Assembly (NCBI GenBank): GCA_018818065.1
Contig: JAHISV010000010.1
Coordinates: 62,001 to 126,000 of the forward strand
Origin: Bacteroidota bacterium
Lineage (GTDB): Bacteria > Bacteroidota > Ignavibacteria > Ignavibacteriales > Melioribacteraceae
Length of the DNA stretch: 64,000 nt
Direction of reading: 5' to 3'
Of the stretch, positions 33,817 through 41,832 are shown piece by piece. Made by a program: the position numbers and the translations under genes. The notes under the pieces are model-generated. The model searched no databases. It was not told the origin of the DNA and worked only from the letters and a program-made list of their open reading frames with translations. How positions within the stretch are numbered: the first letter of the stretch is position 1; each line of letters begins with the position of its first letter.

Positions 33817-34033
33817 CTAATTGCTCCTTTCTATCTAGCAGATTGAAGTACAAGCCACAGTCAGCCTTACCTGTAAGACCGATTCCTATTGTGACAGAAG
33901 TTCCTGCAAGAGTAGTATGAGCAGAGGCAGAAAAAAGAAATAGCTCAAATAAAACCATTTGGAAATGTCTATTCTTGGTCGAATTCTCTTTGTTATCATT
34001 CTTCTTTACTCCGAAAGTGATTGGTTTTAACAT
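33809..34033 (-). CDS. Small hydrophobic protein next to radical SAM gene, 74 aa
   Basis: Begins MLKPITFGVKKNDNKENSTK, then a hydrophobic stretch (MVLFELFLFSASAH), a beta-like TSVTIGIGLTGKADCGLYF and a polar end. It overlaps genes on both sides (TAATG upstream; 8 bp into the radical SAM start), so the three are coupled. It contains a single Cys. It could be a partner, or more speculatively a substrate, of the radical SAM protein. No family recognised. Confidence 0.6.
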   Translation of the reverse strand: MLKPITFGVKKNDNKENSTKNRHFQMVLFELFLFSASAHTTLAGTSVTIGIGLTGKADCGLYFNLLDRKEQLDA

Positions 34034-34725
34034 TAGGCTGCTTTCTCCTTCAGTTCTTGAGGCAAGGTCTTAGTGATCTTAACCGTTGGTGTAAGGTGTT
34101 CTTTAATTGCGGGATGTTTTGGATCAATCTCCTGAAGTGCTTTTACTCCAATTGAGGAAACTGCATCTTCAGTAAATTTGCGCATAGCAGAAATTATCGT
34201 GCTTCTTTCCATTGATCCGTTAATCGTCATATACGAATGATTCATAGCAGACATGACGGACTCGTATTCTCCAATGGTTAGCTTAGGTAAAGAGTATTGA
34301 AGATTTGGACAGTTGCCAGGAACCTTCTCCATATCCACAGTTCTCTTAATATCAAATGATGGTGTTACATACAAGTCAGGCTTGCCTGTTTCTTCATCAA
34401 AGATCGTCATGTATGAACCTTCTTCAGTTATCGAATGATGTAATGTCTTCTTCATCATTGTTTCTCGAAAGCTGATCTGAGTAATTTCACGATTGATATT
34501 TGCAATCATGTCTTCACCGCGTTTTTGCAGATCCTTTAGCTTACCACTTTTCAGGAACTTTACATATCCAGCTTTCTTTGCAGCTACCTGTTTCCCAAGA
34601 ATCGACATCTTGTCTTCTGTTGCTTCAGTGTCTGCTATTTGTTCACCAGTATTTGTATCGAATGATTCCATAAATTCACGTTGGATCATCAGTAATTCAT
34701 TTTCCAGTTTAATTAAACTTGCCAT
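34033..34725 (-). CDS. Coiled-coil phage protein, weakly Gp157-like, 230 aa
   Basis: Residues 1-100 are long helices with heptad character (LIKLENELLMIQREFMESF, EATEDKMSILGKQVAAKKAG, LKDLQKRGEDMIANI), similar in layout to siphovirus Gp157 proteins. Residues 100-230 are mixed alpha/beta. The start ATG at 34725 has the GGAGTGCGA motif six bases upstream. Gp157-type proteins are linked to phage recombination modules, but the similarity here is weak. Confidence 0.55.
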   Translation of the reverse strand: MASLIKLENELLMIQREFMESFDTNTGEQIADTEATEDKMSILGKQVAAKKAGYVKFLKSGKLKDLQKRGEDMIANINREITQISFRETMMKKTLHHSITEEGSYMTIFDEETGKPDLYVTPSFDIKRTVDMEKVPGNCPNLQYSLPKLTIGEYESVMSAMNHSYMTINGSMERSTIISAMRKFTEDAVSSIGVKALQEIDPKHPAIKEHLTPTVKITKTLPQELKEKAA

Positions 34726-34730
34726 AATGC

Positions 34731-34739
34731 TCGCACTCC
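34731..34739 (-). promoter_or_regulatory. GGAGTGCGA leader motif, copy 2
   Basis: Lies five bases before the 34725 ATG of the coiled-coil gene. Confidence 0.6.
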
Positions 34740-34750
34740 TTGGTTAACTG

Positions 34751-35299
34751 TTAAAATGTGTTCTCCACTTCCGAGAACAGTTTGCATTTACTAAATCGTT
34801 TAATCCTGGTAGGCTTCTTCCTACCCTTTATCCAGGCAATTTCATCTGGAACAAATGTGAAAGAAAAGAATTGCTCAGGAATAACTTTGTTGACATACAC
34901 ACCATATATCTGATAAACCCATTTCTGGTCAATAGAGAATCTTCTCCATGCATCGTTCTGGTTATACAAGCCCTTCACATCAACCACAACAGCAGTCTTG
35001 GTGTCTTTATGAGCTGGGCGTAATAATCCAGGAAAGAATTGAAAGAATATCTTATTGAAATAGATCAGGAAATCAGCCGTATATTCGTGAGGATGGAATA
35101 AGGTCTTATGCACAGTTTTGGTCTTAGTCTTCAGCTCCACTTCTTCAGTGTATTGAACTTTATCAGACAGCAGATATGACCCAGGCTGATAGACGCATCT
35201 TTCAACAAGTCCAGCTTCCTGAGCCAGCTCTAACCATTTCACAAACTGTATTTCTTCCTCACTATCGTAGGTAATTAGTTTATAAATTTCTTTAGGCAT
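34751..35299 (-). CDS. PD-(D/E)XK phage nuclease, DUF1064-like
   Basis: The protein has 182 residues from the ATG at 35299 (AAGGG upstream); a TTG six codons earlier is less likely. A conserved nuclease pattern is visible: acidic residues Glu14-16 in an N-terminal helix, YTADF with Asp76, and VVVDVKG with Asp107 and Lys109. This fits DUF1064-type phage endonucleases, thought to process branched or damaged DNA. Its place among the replication genes suits a junction resolvase role. Confidence 0.7.
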   Translation of the reverse strand: MPKEIYKLITYDSEEEIQFVKWLELAQEAGLVERCVYQPGSYLLSDKVQYTEEVELKTKTKTVHKTLFHPHEYTADFLIYFNKIFFQFFPGLLRPAHKDTKTAVVVDVKGLYNQNDAWRRFSIDQKWVYQIYGVYVNKVIPEQFFSFTFVPDEIAWIKGRKKPTRIKRFSKCKLFSEVENTF

Positions 35300-35326
35300 T
35301 AGAGCTGCCCTTATCAAGTATTACTT

Positions 35327-35509
35327 TCATACAATTACCTTCCTTTCTTCTGAAACCTTAATAAAATAATATGCTTTGGTATCATCCCAGCACTCAAATA
35401 AATGCTGGTATATACTTTTGTTGCATGGAGGATTCTGACCATTCAAAACGCACATCTTACATGAGTTACCACAGTTCTCAGGAGCTTCCATACGCTTATA
35501 CTTAGCCAT
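35327..35509 (-). CDS. Cysteine-rich small protein, 60 aa
   Basis: Cysteines at 13, 17, 20, 29 and 40 (CGNSCKMCVLNGQNPPC) could bind zinc or an iron-sulphur cluster. The ATG overlaps the upstream gene by 8 bp. Function unknown. Confidence 0.6.
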   Translation of the reverse strand: MAKYKRMEAPENCGNSCKMCVLNGQNPPCNKSIYQHLFECWDDTKAYYFIKVSEERKVIV

Positions 35510-35699
35510 TGGCTTGCTCCTTAACTTCAGTGACTGAATAATTGTATTGTTTCTTTCTTAGCCAATTGTCAATGACGCTTGCTTTCTGTCCAACTGTCCA
35601 ATGTAAATATGGTCCAGCCTGAACGATTACATTTGCATCATTCACTTGAAAGGCAACTGCTATAATGTCAGTTTTCAGCACGTATGTTATTATTGACAT
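35502..35699 (-). CDS. Unknown phage protein, 65 aa
   Basis: Begins MSIITYVLKTDIIAVAFQ, a two-strand hydrophobic start followed by a basic WLRKKQYNYSV segment. It directly abuts the primase-helicase gene (35700), so it is cotranscribed. No family recognised. Confidence 0.55.
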   Translation of the reverse strand: MSIITYVLKTDIIAVAFQVNDANVIVQAGPYLHWTVGQKASVIDNWLRKKQYNYSVTEVKEQANG

Positions 35700-37550
35700 T
35701 TAGTTTCCTCCAAAGGTTAATTGATGGATAGGTCTATCTGGTTGATGCGCTGCTATTCGATCAATCGGTTCATCCTTTAATGATACCTGGTGAAAGATGA
35801 ATGTTTTCATATCAACGTTGAAGAAGAGTTTGAAACTAGGATCATCCCTAGCCTTGAGACATTCTACTGTCCTGGCTGACATATTTCGTTCACCAGTAAT
35901 GCCGATAACAATATCAGATTTCTGAGTAAATGCACTCGATCCAAGTCCTGAGTACATTGATAATTCAGATGCTTCTATGCTACCTTCTTTCGTCCTATGT
36001 TCTGAGGATTGTTTATTGGTATGTTGAACCATGATAATAATGACTTTATATCTTTCAGCCATCTGCTTCAGCTCCATAGCTAAACGTTTCTCTTTGTTGA
36101 GTCCGTCTGGTTGATCGCTGATATCAATATCATGTACTGTATCAATGATAATTACGTGTTTATCAGAATCTTTGACAATCTGTTCAAGTTCTATGAGATC
36201 AGGAGTGTCCCTTACGTATCCAATATTGCGAACATCATTAGAGTAATGGTTTGTATTAACCAGATAATGCTCTTGGACTGATTCTTTGTCCATACCTCTA
36301 GCAATTTGAACGAATCGTCTGTATAGCTGCTGATTACCGAACTCGGTGGAAATGTACAGAGTCTTTTTAGCTAACTTAACAGCAAGATTCTGAGCAAGTG
36401 CAGTTTTATTTCTGCCCGATGGTCCTATGACATTAACTAAGTTCCCTGGAAGAATTCTGAAATTTTCTTCTAAGTCCCAGACATCTTTCAGATCGATTAC
36501 GTTGTCACCTTGAAGATCACGAGTATATTGAACGTACTCTTTCTCCATTTCTTGAGCTGTAACAATACCAGGTAGGAAGTTCTTGCCCTTGAAGAACAAA
36601 CATTTGCTGGAACAAAACTCTTTCATTATGCTATCATTACATCCGAACTCATACTCTTTATCGTAAGTGTAACGTACATCCCTCTCGACTGCATAGGGAT
36701 CTAATGATGGAGCATAAGCCTGTATCATTGCAACAGTTCCTTCAATCGGAGTTCCATTTCTACGCTGCCAACTAGCTAAACGCATAATTCTAAGATGACG
36801 GGTCCCTTCTTCTTCACCAAGGGCATAACAAGATTGCATACAAGTCACTCGATTAGTAGTGTTGTGTTGACTCATTTTCATTTGTTTCTTATCGCCATTG
36901 GATAGTAATATTCTACCTGGGTGAGTAACATTCTTGGATAAATACTTTGTGAAATGAAAGTCAGTTCTAGGCTGTTTGCTTAACGCGAATATGTCTTCAG
37001 GTTTAGCACTCAAAAGTTCTTCAGCATGTAATGGAGTTTTGTATAATTTAGTCTTGTGATTAATTGTGTAGCCAACCCGAATCAATCCTGAGTTGTTGTA
37101 AAACGATGTGTCTATTCCTTCAAATTCGCGCGCTAGAGTCTTACGAACTGTATCTGGAAGATCGTTAGCGGGTTCAAATCCAAATATGTCAGGTATGACA
37201 AAATGATACCCTGTACCTGAGAACCATGATTGGATTTCGTCTTCGTTAATATTCCAATCATCCCTTAACTGTTCATAAAACATTTTAGCTCGATGCAGCG
37301 TTGTTGTATCGGTTTCTTTCCCCTTATCTATGTCCAAGGTTATATTATCAAGGTGGTAATTGCCTAAGTAGCCTGATGGAGATTTGCGTGTCTTTAAGTG
37401 CTGAAGAATCTGTTCATCGAAATAAAAAATGGATCTGAAGAACTCTGCGCCAGTAGCCTGAGCAGTTTTCAGGTATTGACCTAATCCGTTCACGTCTACT
37501 GCCTTACCTTCGTGTCGTTTACCGAAAGTGAATTCAGTGAATTTGTTCAT
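35700..37550 (-). CDS. Primase-helicase fusion (AEP primase plus RecA-like helicase)
   Basis: A 616-residue protein. The N-terminal half carries archaeo-eukaryotic primase signatures: ITLDIDKG (about 70-77, metal-binding D-x-D) and WFSGTGYHFVIP (about 109-120, the sxH motif). A cysteine cluster (Cys237/241, Cys304/313/317) may bind zinc. The C-terminal RecA-like ATPase has IGPSGRNKTALA (376-383 Walker A) and VIIIDT (Walker B, about 465-470). The Walker A reads GPSGRNKT, with Asn in place of the usual Gly before Lys. It would prime and unwind phage DNA, the main replication enzyme seen. GGAGTACT precedes the ATG. Confidence 0.82.
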   Translation of the reverse strand: MNKFTEFTFGKRHEGKAVDVNGLGQYLKTAQATGAEFFRSIFYFDEQILQHLKTRKSPSGYLGNYHLDNITLDIDKGKETDTTTLHRAKMFYEQLRDDWNINEDEIQSWFSGTGYHFVIPDIFGFEPANDLPDTVRKTLAREFEGIDTSFYNNSGLIRVGYTINHKTKLYKTPLHAEELLSAKPEDIFALSKQPRTDFHFTKYLSKNVTHPGRILLSNGDKKQMKMSQHNTTNRVTCMQSCYALGEEEGTRHLRIMRLASWQRRNGTPIEGTVAMIQAYAPSLDPYAVERDVRYTYDKEYEFGCNDSIMKEFCSSKCLFFKGKNFLPGIVTAQEMEKEYVQYTRDLQGDNVIDLKDVWDLEENFRILPGNLVNVIGPSGRNKTALAQNLAVKLAKKTLYISTEFGNQQLYRRFVQIARGMDKESVQEHYLVNTNHYSNDVRNIGYVRDTPDLIELEQIVKDSDKHVIIIDTVHDIDISDQPDGLNKEKRLAMELKQMAERYKVIIIMVQHTNKQSSEHRTKEGSIEASELSMYSGLGSSAFTQKSDIVIGITGERNMSARTVECLKARDDPSFKLFFNVDMKTFIFHQVSLKDEPIDRIAAHQPDRPIHQLTFGGN

Positions 37551-37559
37551 TAAGTACTC

Positions 37560-37817
37560 CTATGTTACGAGCCATGTCCCTTCAATTGAGTCGGGGTCAT
37601 TAGACTGCTGAATTTCAAAACCATGCGATCGCATGAGTGCAACGTCATTTTTAATGACTCGGAAGGCTCTTGAGTAAGAACTGCCATTGTGTGTTTTATT
37701 GTAAGCTAAGACTCCGTATCTTTTTACTTCGTCTTCGATATTGTGAGTCCTAATCAATCTGCCTTTCTTTGACCTTAGCCATTCTAATAATATAAATCTT
37801 GCTGTTTTCTGTGCCAT
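37560..37817 (-). CDS. Small winged-helix-like phage protein, 85 aa
   Basis: Starts MAQKTARFILLEWLRSKKGR and contains a helix-turn-helix-like TKTHNGSSYSRAFRVIKNDV segment, suggesting a winged helix that binds nucleic acid. AGGAG lies upstream. It is first of the compact gene block that includes the primase-helicase. The DNA-binding role is inferred from pattern only. Confidence 0.5.
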   Translation of the reverse strand: MAQKTARFILLEWLRSKKGRLIRTHNIEDEVKRYGVLAYNKTHNGSSYSRAFRVIKNDVALMRSHGFEIQQSNDPDSIEGTWLVT

Positions 37818-37930
37818 TATTGTATACTCCTAAATGGATAACGTTAAATCTTTTATCGGTACTTGTACCTAGTTCCACTTGCATGTGTATGGTTACTCTA
37901 CTATATTTCGCATTCAGTTCTCATAAGGGT

Positions 37931-37939
37931 TCGCACTCC
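37931..37939 (-). promoter_or_regulatory. GGAGTGCGA leader motif, copy 3
   Basis: Sits 114 bases before the 37817 gene, which has its own AGGAG; a 7-codon frame (ATG AGA ACT...) follows it. Confidence 0.55.
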
Positions 37940-37969
37940 ATTGCTAACTGAAAGCCTTTCGAGGCATTT

Positions 37970-38001
37970 GGGTCTATCCTTTTTGGTTAGACCCTTTTTT
38001 T
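37970..38001 (+). terminator. Plus-strand terminator inside the minus-strand early arm
   Basis: Stem GGGTCTA / TAGACCC with a TCC...GGT inner part is followed by seven Ts on the plus strand. All flanking genes are on the minus strand, so it would stop an antisense or small plus-strand RNA. Nothing else recognisable fills 37818-37969 apart from the leader motif at 37931. Confidence 0.65.
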
Positions 38002-38014
38002 ATGCCCTGTATTA

Positions 38015-38683
38015 TTAAATGATCATCGGACGTTCTTCGACACCAGCATGAGCAGCTACATTAACAGTAGATTGACCCACGTTAGCACCATGATTGAATG
38101 AGGTTTGATCTGATTCAGTCATACCCATCAACTCAGGCTGGAAAGGATTCTTCTTTGCGTTTTTAATAAGATATCCCTGCCATTTATCCCATTCAGCTTT
38201 AATATCTTCTCTTTCAGCATCAATCGGGAAAGTCTGCTCCCAAACAGTTGAACGGGCTTTACCTCCATACATTCTGTTGATATACTGTACGACCTGGATC
38301 TCTTTACCAGTAGCAGTGTTAATCAAGGAAGCGGGTAATGTACCGAGTTCTAGCTGATTGCCATACTGAGCAATTGTATCAGCATCAAAGTAGTTGTAAA
38401 CACCTGAAGACTGTAACAGTGTATCAAAATGGCGAAGTCTTGGACCCCACCCATTAAATGATTCAGCGAAGTTACCAGCTATGAATAATTTGTTATCGAA
38501 TACTTTATCACCAGAACCTGTTTCCAGGGTTACTATTAATGCAAGATTGAATGGTTTACCTTCACCGTCCAAATTGTTCTGGTTAAGCTCAATCGCTTTG
38601 ATACGAGCAGGTGATAAATAGACACCTTCTACAATTGAGTTACTTTGACCACCAGTCGAGTGATTTGAGTTCATTTTTGGCAT
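38015..38683 (-). CDS. Candidate single-strand DNA-binding protein partner
   Basis: The protein has 222 residues from the ATG at 38683 (GGGAG upstream). The centre is beta-rich (GVYLSPARIKAIELNQNN, PFNLALIVTLETGSGDKVF, LFIAGNF) like an OB-fold, and the C-terminal third is polar and flexible. It lies directly downstream of a Sak4-like ATPase, and Sak4 recombinases commonly pair with an SSB. No sequence signature proves this; treat the function as inferred from position. Confidence 0.45.
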   Translation of the reverse strand: MPKMNSNHSTGGQSNSIVEGVYLSPARIKAIELNQNNLDGEGKPFNLALIVTLETGSGDKVFDNKLFIAGNFAESFNGWGPRLRHFDTLLQSSGVYNYFDADTIAQYGNQLELGTLPASLINTATGKEIQVVQYINRMYGGKARSTVWEQTFPIDAEREDIKAEWDKWQGYLIKNAKKNPFQPELMGMTESDQTSFNHGANVGQSTVNVAAHAGVEERPMII

Positions 38684-38750
38684 ACGTATTTCTCCCATTA
38701 GGATTAATGTTAAATTTGAATTGTTATTTGTGCTGGAAAATCCAGCTTGA

Positions 38751-39536
38751 TTATGCAGCTAACTTAGGCAGAACAGGTACAGCTTGACCATTGTTATGCG
38801 CATCAACACAGTCGCAAACATATTGCAAATCATTGGGTATGACAGAGTTAATGAACATTCCCATCGGAGATTTACAAGTGTTGAATTCTGTACCTTGAGT
38901 ATGAATTAAGTACTCGTTCTTGCCACCTTTTGTCTTCATGTCGGCATACAATACGGTCGAGAAAACACCTTCAAGCGTGATCGTAGAATCGATCATCTTA
39001 CCAAGGGTCTTAGCTCTAACGTTAGTTGCATCACTGTCATCAACATGGTGAAGGAAAAATACTTTAATGTCATCCCTGAGATTCTGAGATATGGGGATAA
39101 TACTGAAGAAGTTAAGTGCCATTTGATTGAATTTACCATAGCCAGTTTCAGTTGCCTTAGCCATTGCTTCATATGCCATAAGGTACTGACTGTCATCAAT
39201 CACGATGGTTTTAATGTGGGGTAGATAAGCGGAAATATTCCTGAGCTTCTTAACTATTTCGTTACTCACGTTCAGGAATTTGTCTCTGTTAGCTGTGTTC
39301 TTAGGATCACTTAATGCGCGAAGATCGAAATCATTCCCAAACACTATCATCCTATTGCCTTGGATTTCACTACCATTTTCGTCAAAATAGTTCTCGAAAT
39401 ATGATTGCTTCCAGCCAGGGAAAGGTAAAGGTTTAGGGATCACGCTAATGATATAAGTTTCAGCAGGGTTAAGGGTTCTGACAGATGTGGTCTTGCCACG
39501 TCCAGATTTACCCACGTATAGAATTGCCTCAGACAT
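38751..39536 (-). CDS. Sak4-like RecA-fold ATPase
   Basis: A 261-residue protein from the ATG at 39536, which has AAGGAGG upstream; a longer frame to 39572 would start inside the leader motif. Walker A is VGKSGRGKTTS (about 7-17) and Walker B is IKTIVIDDSQ. A further polar loop (FFLHHVDDSD) follows. This compact single-domain layout matches phage nucleotide-binding Sak4 proteins, which promote single-strand annealing recombination. The adjacent 38015 gene may be its SSB. Confidence 0.65.
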   Translation of the reverse strand: MSEAILYVGKSGRGKTTSVRTLNPAETYIISVIPKPLPFPGWKQSYFENYFDENGSEIQGNRMIVFGNDFDLRALSDPKNTANRDKFLNVSNEIVKKLRNISAYLPHIKTIVIDDSQYLMAYEAMAKATETGYGKFNQMALNFFSIIPISQNLRDDIKVFFLHHVDDSDATNVRAKTLGKMIDSTITLEGVFSTVLYADMKTKGGKNEYLIHTQGTEFNTCKSPMGMFINSVIPNDLQYVCDCVDAHNNGQAVPVLPKLAA

Positions 39537-39566
39537 ACAGTCCTCCTTGTAAAAAGAAAATCGGAT

Positions 39567-39575
39567 TCGCACTCC
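39567..39575 (-). promoter_or_regulatory. GGAGTGCGA leader motif, copy 4
   Basis: About 30 bases upstream of the Sak4-like ATG, which has a separate AAGGAGG. The motif here cannot be the ribosome site. Confidence 0.55.
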
Positions 39576-39654
39576 GTTGTATAACTTGTTTCCCTGTATA
39601 GGGATAGATAACTTACTTAAAGTAAATTATTAATGCAATAGAAATAAATTGACT

Positions 39655-39786
39655 TCAGTCATTTTTCTGTAAGTTGTTTAGATAAATGGTCTTAACCATC
39701 TTCTGTGTAAACCTCATGCTCCTATGCATGAAGTAAAACCAAGTTAATAGACCTGTTGCAATGACTGAAAGAGTAAATATTAACAC
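39655..39786 (-). CDS. Small single-pass membrane protein, 43 aa
   Basis: GTG start at 39786 with AGGAGTACGAAC upstream, a variant of the GGAGTGCGA motif. It encodes one hydrophobic helix (LIFTLSVIATGLLTWFYFM) followed by a basic tail. It starts 16 bp after the DUF932-like gene ends, in the same operon. It may act at the host membrane; function unknown. Confidence 0.5.
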   Translation of the reverse strand: MLIFTLSVIATGLLTWFYFMHRSMRFTQKMVKTIYLNNLQKND

Positions 39787-39801
39787 GTTCGTACTCCTGG
39801 A

Positions 39802-40650
39802 TTAGAGATTAAAGAGCTGACTTGCTCTGTTAGAATAATCAGCGATCAAATGTTGCTTCTTGATTTCATGGCTGATGTAATGAGTTAAAATGTTGTACAC
39901 GTCCCACTCGGACATCCCTGACTTATGTTCAACATTAACATATTCCTTCACAGCTTTAGGAAATTCATTCTCAATAGCTAATAACAGCTCACTTTTTGCT
40001 TCGATACTTTCAAGTAATTGAATACGCTCCTGGACCACTGGCACACTTTGCATGCCTTTATTCAGAACTCTTTTGAATTCATCAATATTGAATCCAGAAG
40101 TATGCTTACGTACATATCTGCCTAATATCTTCCATAGGGTCATGCCATTGGTACAGACTTCTCTGAGTCCACCAAATTGCATAATAGCTTTGTAGGATTT
40201 GTTGTAACTGTTATAAATATCAAGAGTTAAAGCGGATTTTGAATCATTGTCAAGGAATAGGATATCAGGGAATATAACTTGCAGCTTCATCCATCCTAAG
40301 TGACAGTATGACTGTTTCTTTCCGAACTGATAATTAAAACCGAGGTTTGTTAATACGTTCAGTACAGGCTCAATGACTTCTTGATTAGTCACTACCTTGT
40401 AGCTATTTAAGTGAGGGTGAATGAGCTGACCAGTTAATCCGTCATAAATACCTTTGAACTCGTTGCTGATTACAATGTCATTATAAATTGGTGACACGTA
40501 TTCAAGTGGCTGTTCACATACTGGGTTATAAAACTGGCTGAGATCGGTGATGACCTCTTGTTTGAATTGAGTTGAAGCTAATAATGGTTCTGTTTCAATT
40601 GCTAATATTTCTACTACTTCTACGTCTGGGTATTGATTTTCCTGGAACAT
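39802..40650 (-). CDS. DUF932-like phage/plasmid protein
   Basis: The protein has 282 residues with GLREVCTNGMTLW in its centre, the signature of DUF932 (LGT/TIGR03299) proteins of phages and plasmids. A preceding GIYDGLTGQLIHP and strand-rich first half also fit. Function of DUF932 is unknown, though it travels with replication and defence-evasion genes. A sigma70-like promoter at 40790-40818 drives it through a roughly 130-nt leader holding two leader motifs. Confidence 0.65.
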   Translation of the reverse strand: MFQENQYPDVEVVEILAIETEPLLASTQFKQEVITDLSQFYNPVCEQPLEYVSPIYNDIVISNEFKGIYDGLTGQLIHPHLNSYKVVTNQEVIEPVLNVLTNLGFNYQFGKKQSYCHLGWMKLQVIFPDILFLDNDSKSALTLDIYNSYNKSYKAIMQFGGLREVCTNGMTLWKILGRYVRKHTSGFNIDEFKRVLNKGMQSVPVVQERIQLLESIEAKSELLLAIENEFPKAVKEYVNVEHKSGMSEWDVYNILTHYISHEIKKQHLIADYSNRASQLFNL

Positions 40651-40677
40651 ATACAGTTCTCCTTATGGTTATTGGGT

Positions 40678-40686
40678 TCGCACTCC
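40678..40686 (-). promoter_or_regulatory. GGAGTGCGA leader motif, copy 5
   Basis: In the leader of the DUF932-like gene, 27 bases before the ATG and ahead of a separate AAGGAG; a near copy (ATGTGCGAACC) lies at 40742-40752. Confidence 0.55.
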
Positions 40687-40789
40687 CGTTAGTTTTATCT
40701 TGGTTCCCCCTGTGCGTTAATCAGTTGGTTCCTATATTCAGGTTCGCACATCTAAAATTGTGATCAAATCAAAATAAAACATAGCAAGT

Positions 40790-40818
40790 ATAATATGTCT
40801 TAATTAATTAAGTTGCAA
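40790..40818 (-). promoter_or_regulatory. Sigma70-like promoter of the DUF932 transcript
   Basis: On the minus strand TTGCAA and TATTAT are separated by exactly 17 bp, and a start near 40783 is expected. The 243-bp gap 40651-40893 holds no gene besides this promoter and two leader motifs. Confidence 0.55.
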
Positions 40819-40893
40819 TGTTGATTAATTTATGTTAAGTTTACATTTCTACGCATGAAATTAATTCAAAATACATAAGACCTCTGTATCCGA

Positions 40894-41196
40894 TTACTTG
40901 GCTGATAGATTGTCCCTAGGAGTTCTTTTAACACATTTCCAATGCTTGAAGGGCTTGAACCCATACTCTTTGGCTAATGCTATTGGGGCAGAACAGTGAA
41001 GGTTCTCTCGTGAGATAACAGACTCTTTAAGGTTCTTTGTTGATAATTGTTCGAGTAAAGCGCATTTGAATTCTGACTTTTCGTTCGCTAGATGTATTGG
41101 ATCGTGGAATACTCTTCCGCAATCGAAACAGTTATTAGTGAGGAAGGAGTCAACGTCAGAGTTGCTGCTAAATAGAATTATTCTGCCTTTGATCAT
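40894..41196 (-). CDS. Unknown phage protein, 100 aa
   Basis: Begins MIKGRIILFSSNSDVDSFL. CFDCGRVFHDPIHL looks like a CXXC metal knuckle with later CALLEQL and HCSAP. The 3' end is separated from the DUF932-like gene by the 40790 promoter, so it closes its own transcript. Function unknown. Confidence 0.5.
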   Translation of the reverse strand: MIKGRIILFSSNSDVDSFLTNNCFDCGRVFHDPIHLANEKSEFKCALLEQLSTKNLKESVISRENLHCSAPIALAKEYGFKPFKHWKCVKRTPRDNLSAK

Positions 41197-41233
41197 TTTT
41201 AATCAACTTATTCAAAAAGGTCTTAGTTCCAAA

Positions 41234-41491
41234 TTATCCTGTCTTGGATACAGGGATACCAAGTGTCCTGGTTAAATATTCTTCTACTTCATCAATTGAA
41301 AGATCTGACATCCGATTACCATTAACTGAAGGTGTGATATGTCCATCAGCAAAGAGATCAAATACAACGCTTATCGGATCACGTTCAAAGCTGAGAAACC
41401 AGCAATTACCTAACCCTCTTGAAAATGTTACTGCTGTCAGATAATCTGCATAATTTGTTACCAGTAATAACACAACTGCAAACCTTTCCAT
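41234..41491 (-). CDS. Unknown phage protein, 85 aa
   Basis: ATG at 41491 follows TAGGAGCAT. N-terminal hydrophobic segment (MERFAVVLLLVTNYADYLTA) then a polar acidic C-terminus (LSIDEVEEYLTRTLGIP). The hydrophobic part may be a buried strand pair rather than a membrane helix. No family recognised. Confidence 0.5.
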   Translation of the reverse strand: MERFAVVLLLVTNYADYLTAVTFSRGLGNCWFLSFERDPISVVFDLFADGHITPSVNGNRMSDLSIDEVEEYLTRTLGIPVSKTG

Positions 41492-41552
41492 GTAATGCTC
41501 CTATGACTTATTGTCAAAATGTCTGCCTATGTGACAAACTACTTTAAATGAC

Positions 41553-41581
41553 TTGACTTAACTGCTTTTCTGTAATAACTT
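41553..41581 (+). promoter_or_regulatory. Possible plus-strand promoter before the 68-aa gene
   Basis: TTGACT and TAACTT are 17 bp apart, ending about 40 bp upstream of the ATG at 41621. The match to the -10 consensus is modest. Confidence 0.35.
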
Positions 41582-41609
41582 TAAGTTCTATTTCCCTGGA
41601 TACAATAAT

Positions 41610-41618
41610 GGAGTGCGA
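41610..41618 (+). promoter_or_regulatory. GGAGTGCGA leader motif, copy 6
   Basis: Two bases before the ATG of the plus-strand 68-aa gene. Confidence 0.6.
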
Positions 41619-41620
41619 CC

Positions 41621-41827
41621 ATGATCACTACAAGAGCAATCTTGAATAGTAATGAATATACTATCCTCAGACCTTACCCCGCTGACTATAATAAAGGCAA
41701 AAGAGACTTCAGACAGACATTAGACCTTGTATCCAAGCATGGACACTGGAATAAAGGAGCCTTATGGCTTCCGAATACTGCTGAAGTACGTGAGTTATTA
41801 ATAAAATTGGACATATGCCTGAATTAA
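41621..41827 (+). CDS. Small phage protein encoded against the early arm, 68 aa
   Basis: The ATG sits three bases after a perfect GGAGTGCGA motif. Sequence MITTRAILNSNEYTILRPYP, then a basic YNKGKRDFRQTLDLVSK and WLPNTAEVRELLIKLD, suggests a small helical nucleic-acid-binding protein. It is the only plus-strand gene among minus-strand early genes and carries its own promoter-like and hairpin elements. Could be an early regulator; function unknown. Confidence 0.6.
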   Translation: MITTRAILNSNEYTILRPYPADYNKGKRDFRQTLDLVSKHGHWNKGALWLPNTAEVRELLIKLDICLN

Positions 41828-41832
41828 CAGCG

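Noticed and set aside
38751..39572. Longer start for the Sak4-like gene
   Set aside because: The upstream start lies inside the GGAGTGCGA motif, and a strong AAGGAGG precedes the 39536 ATG.
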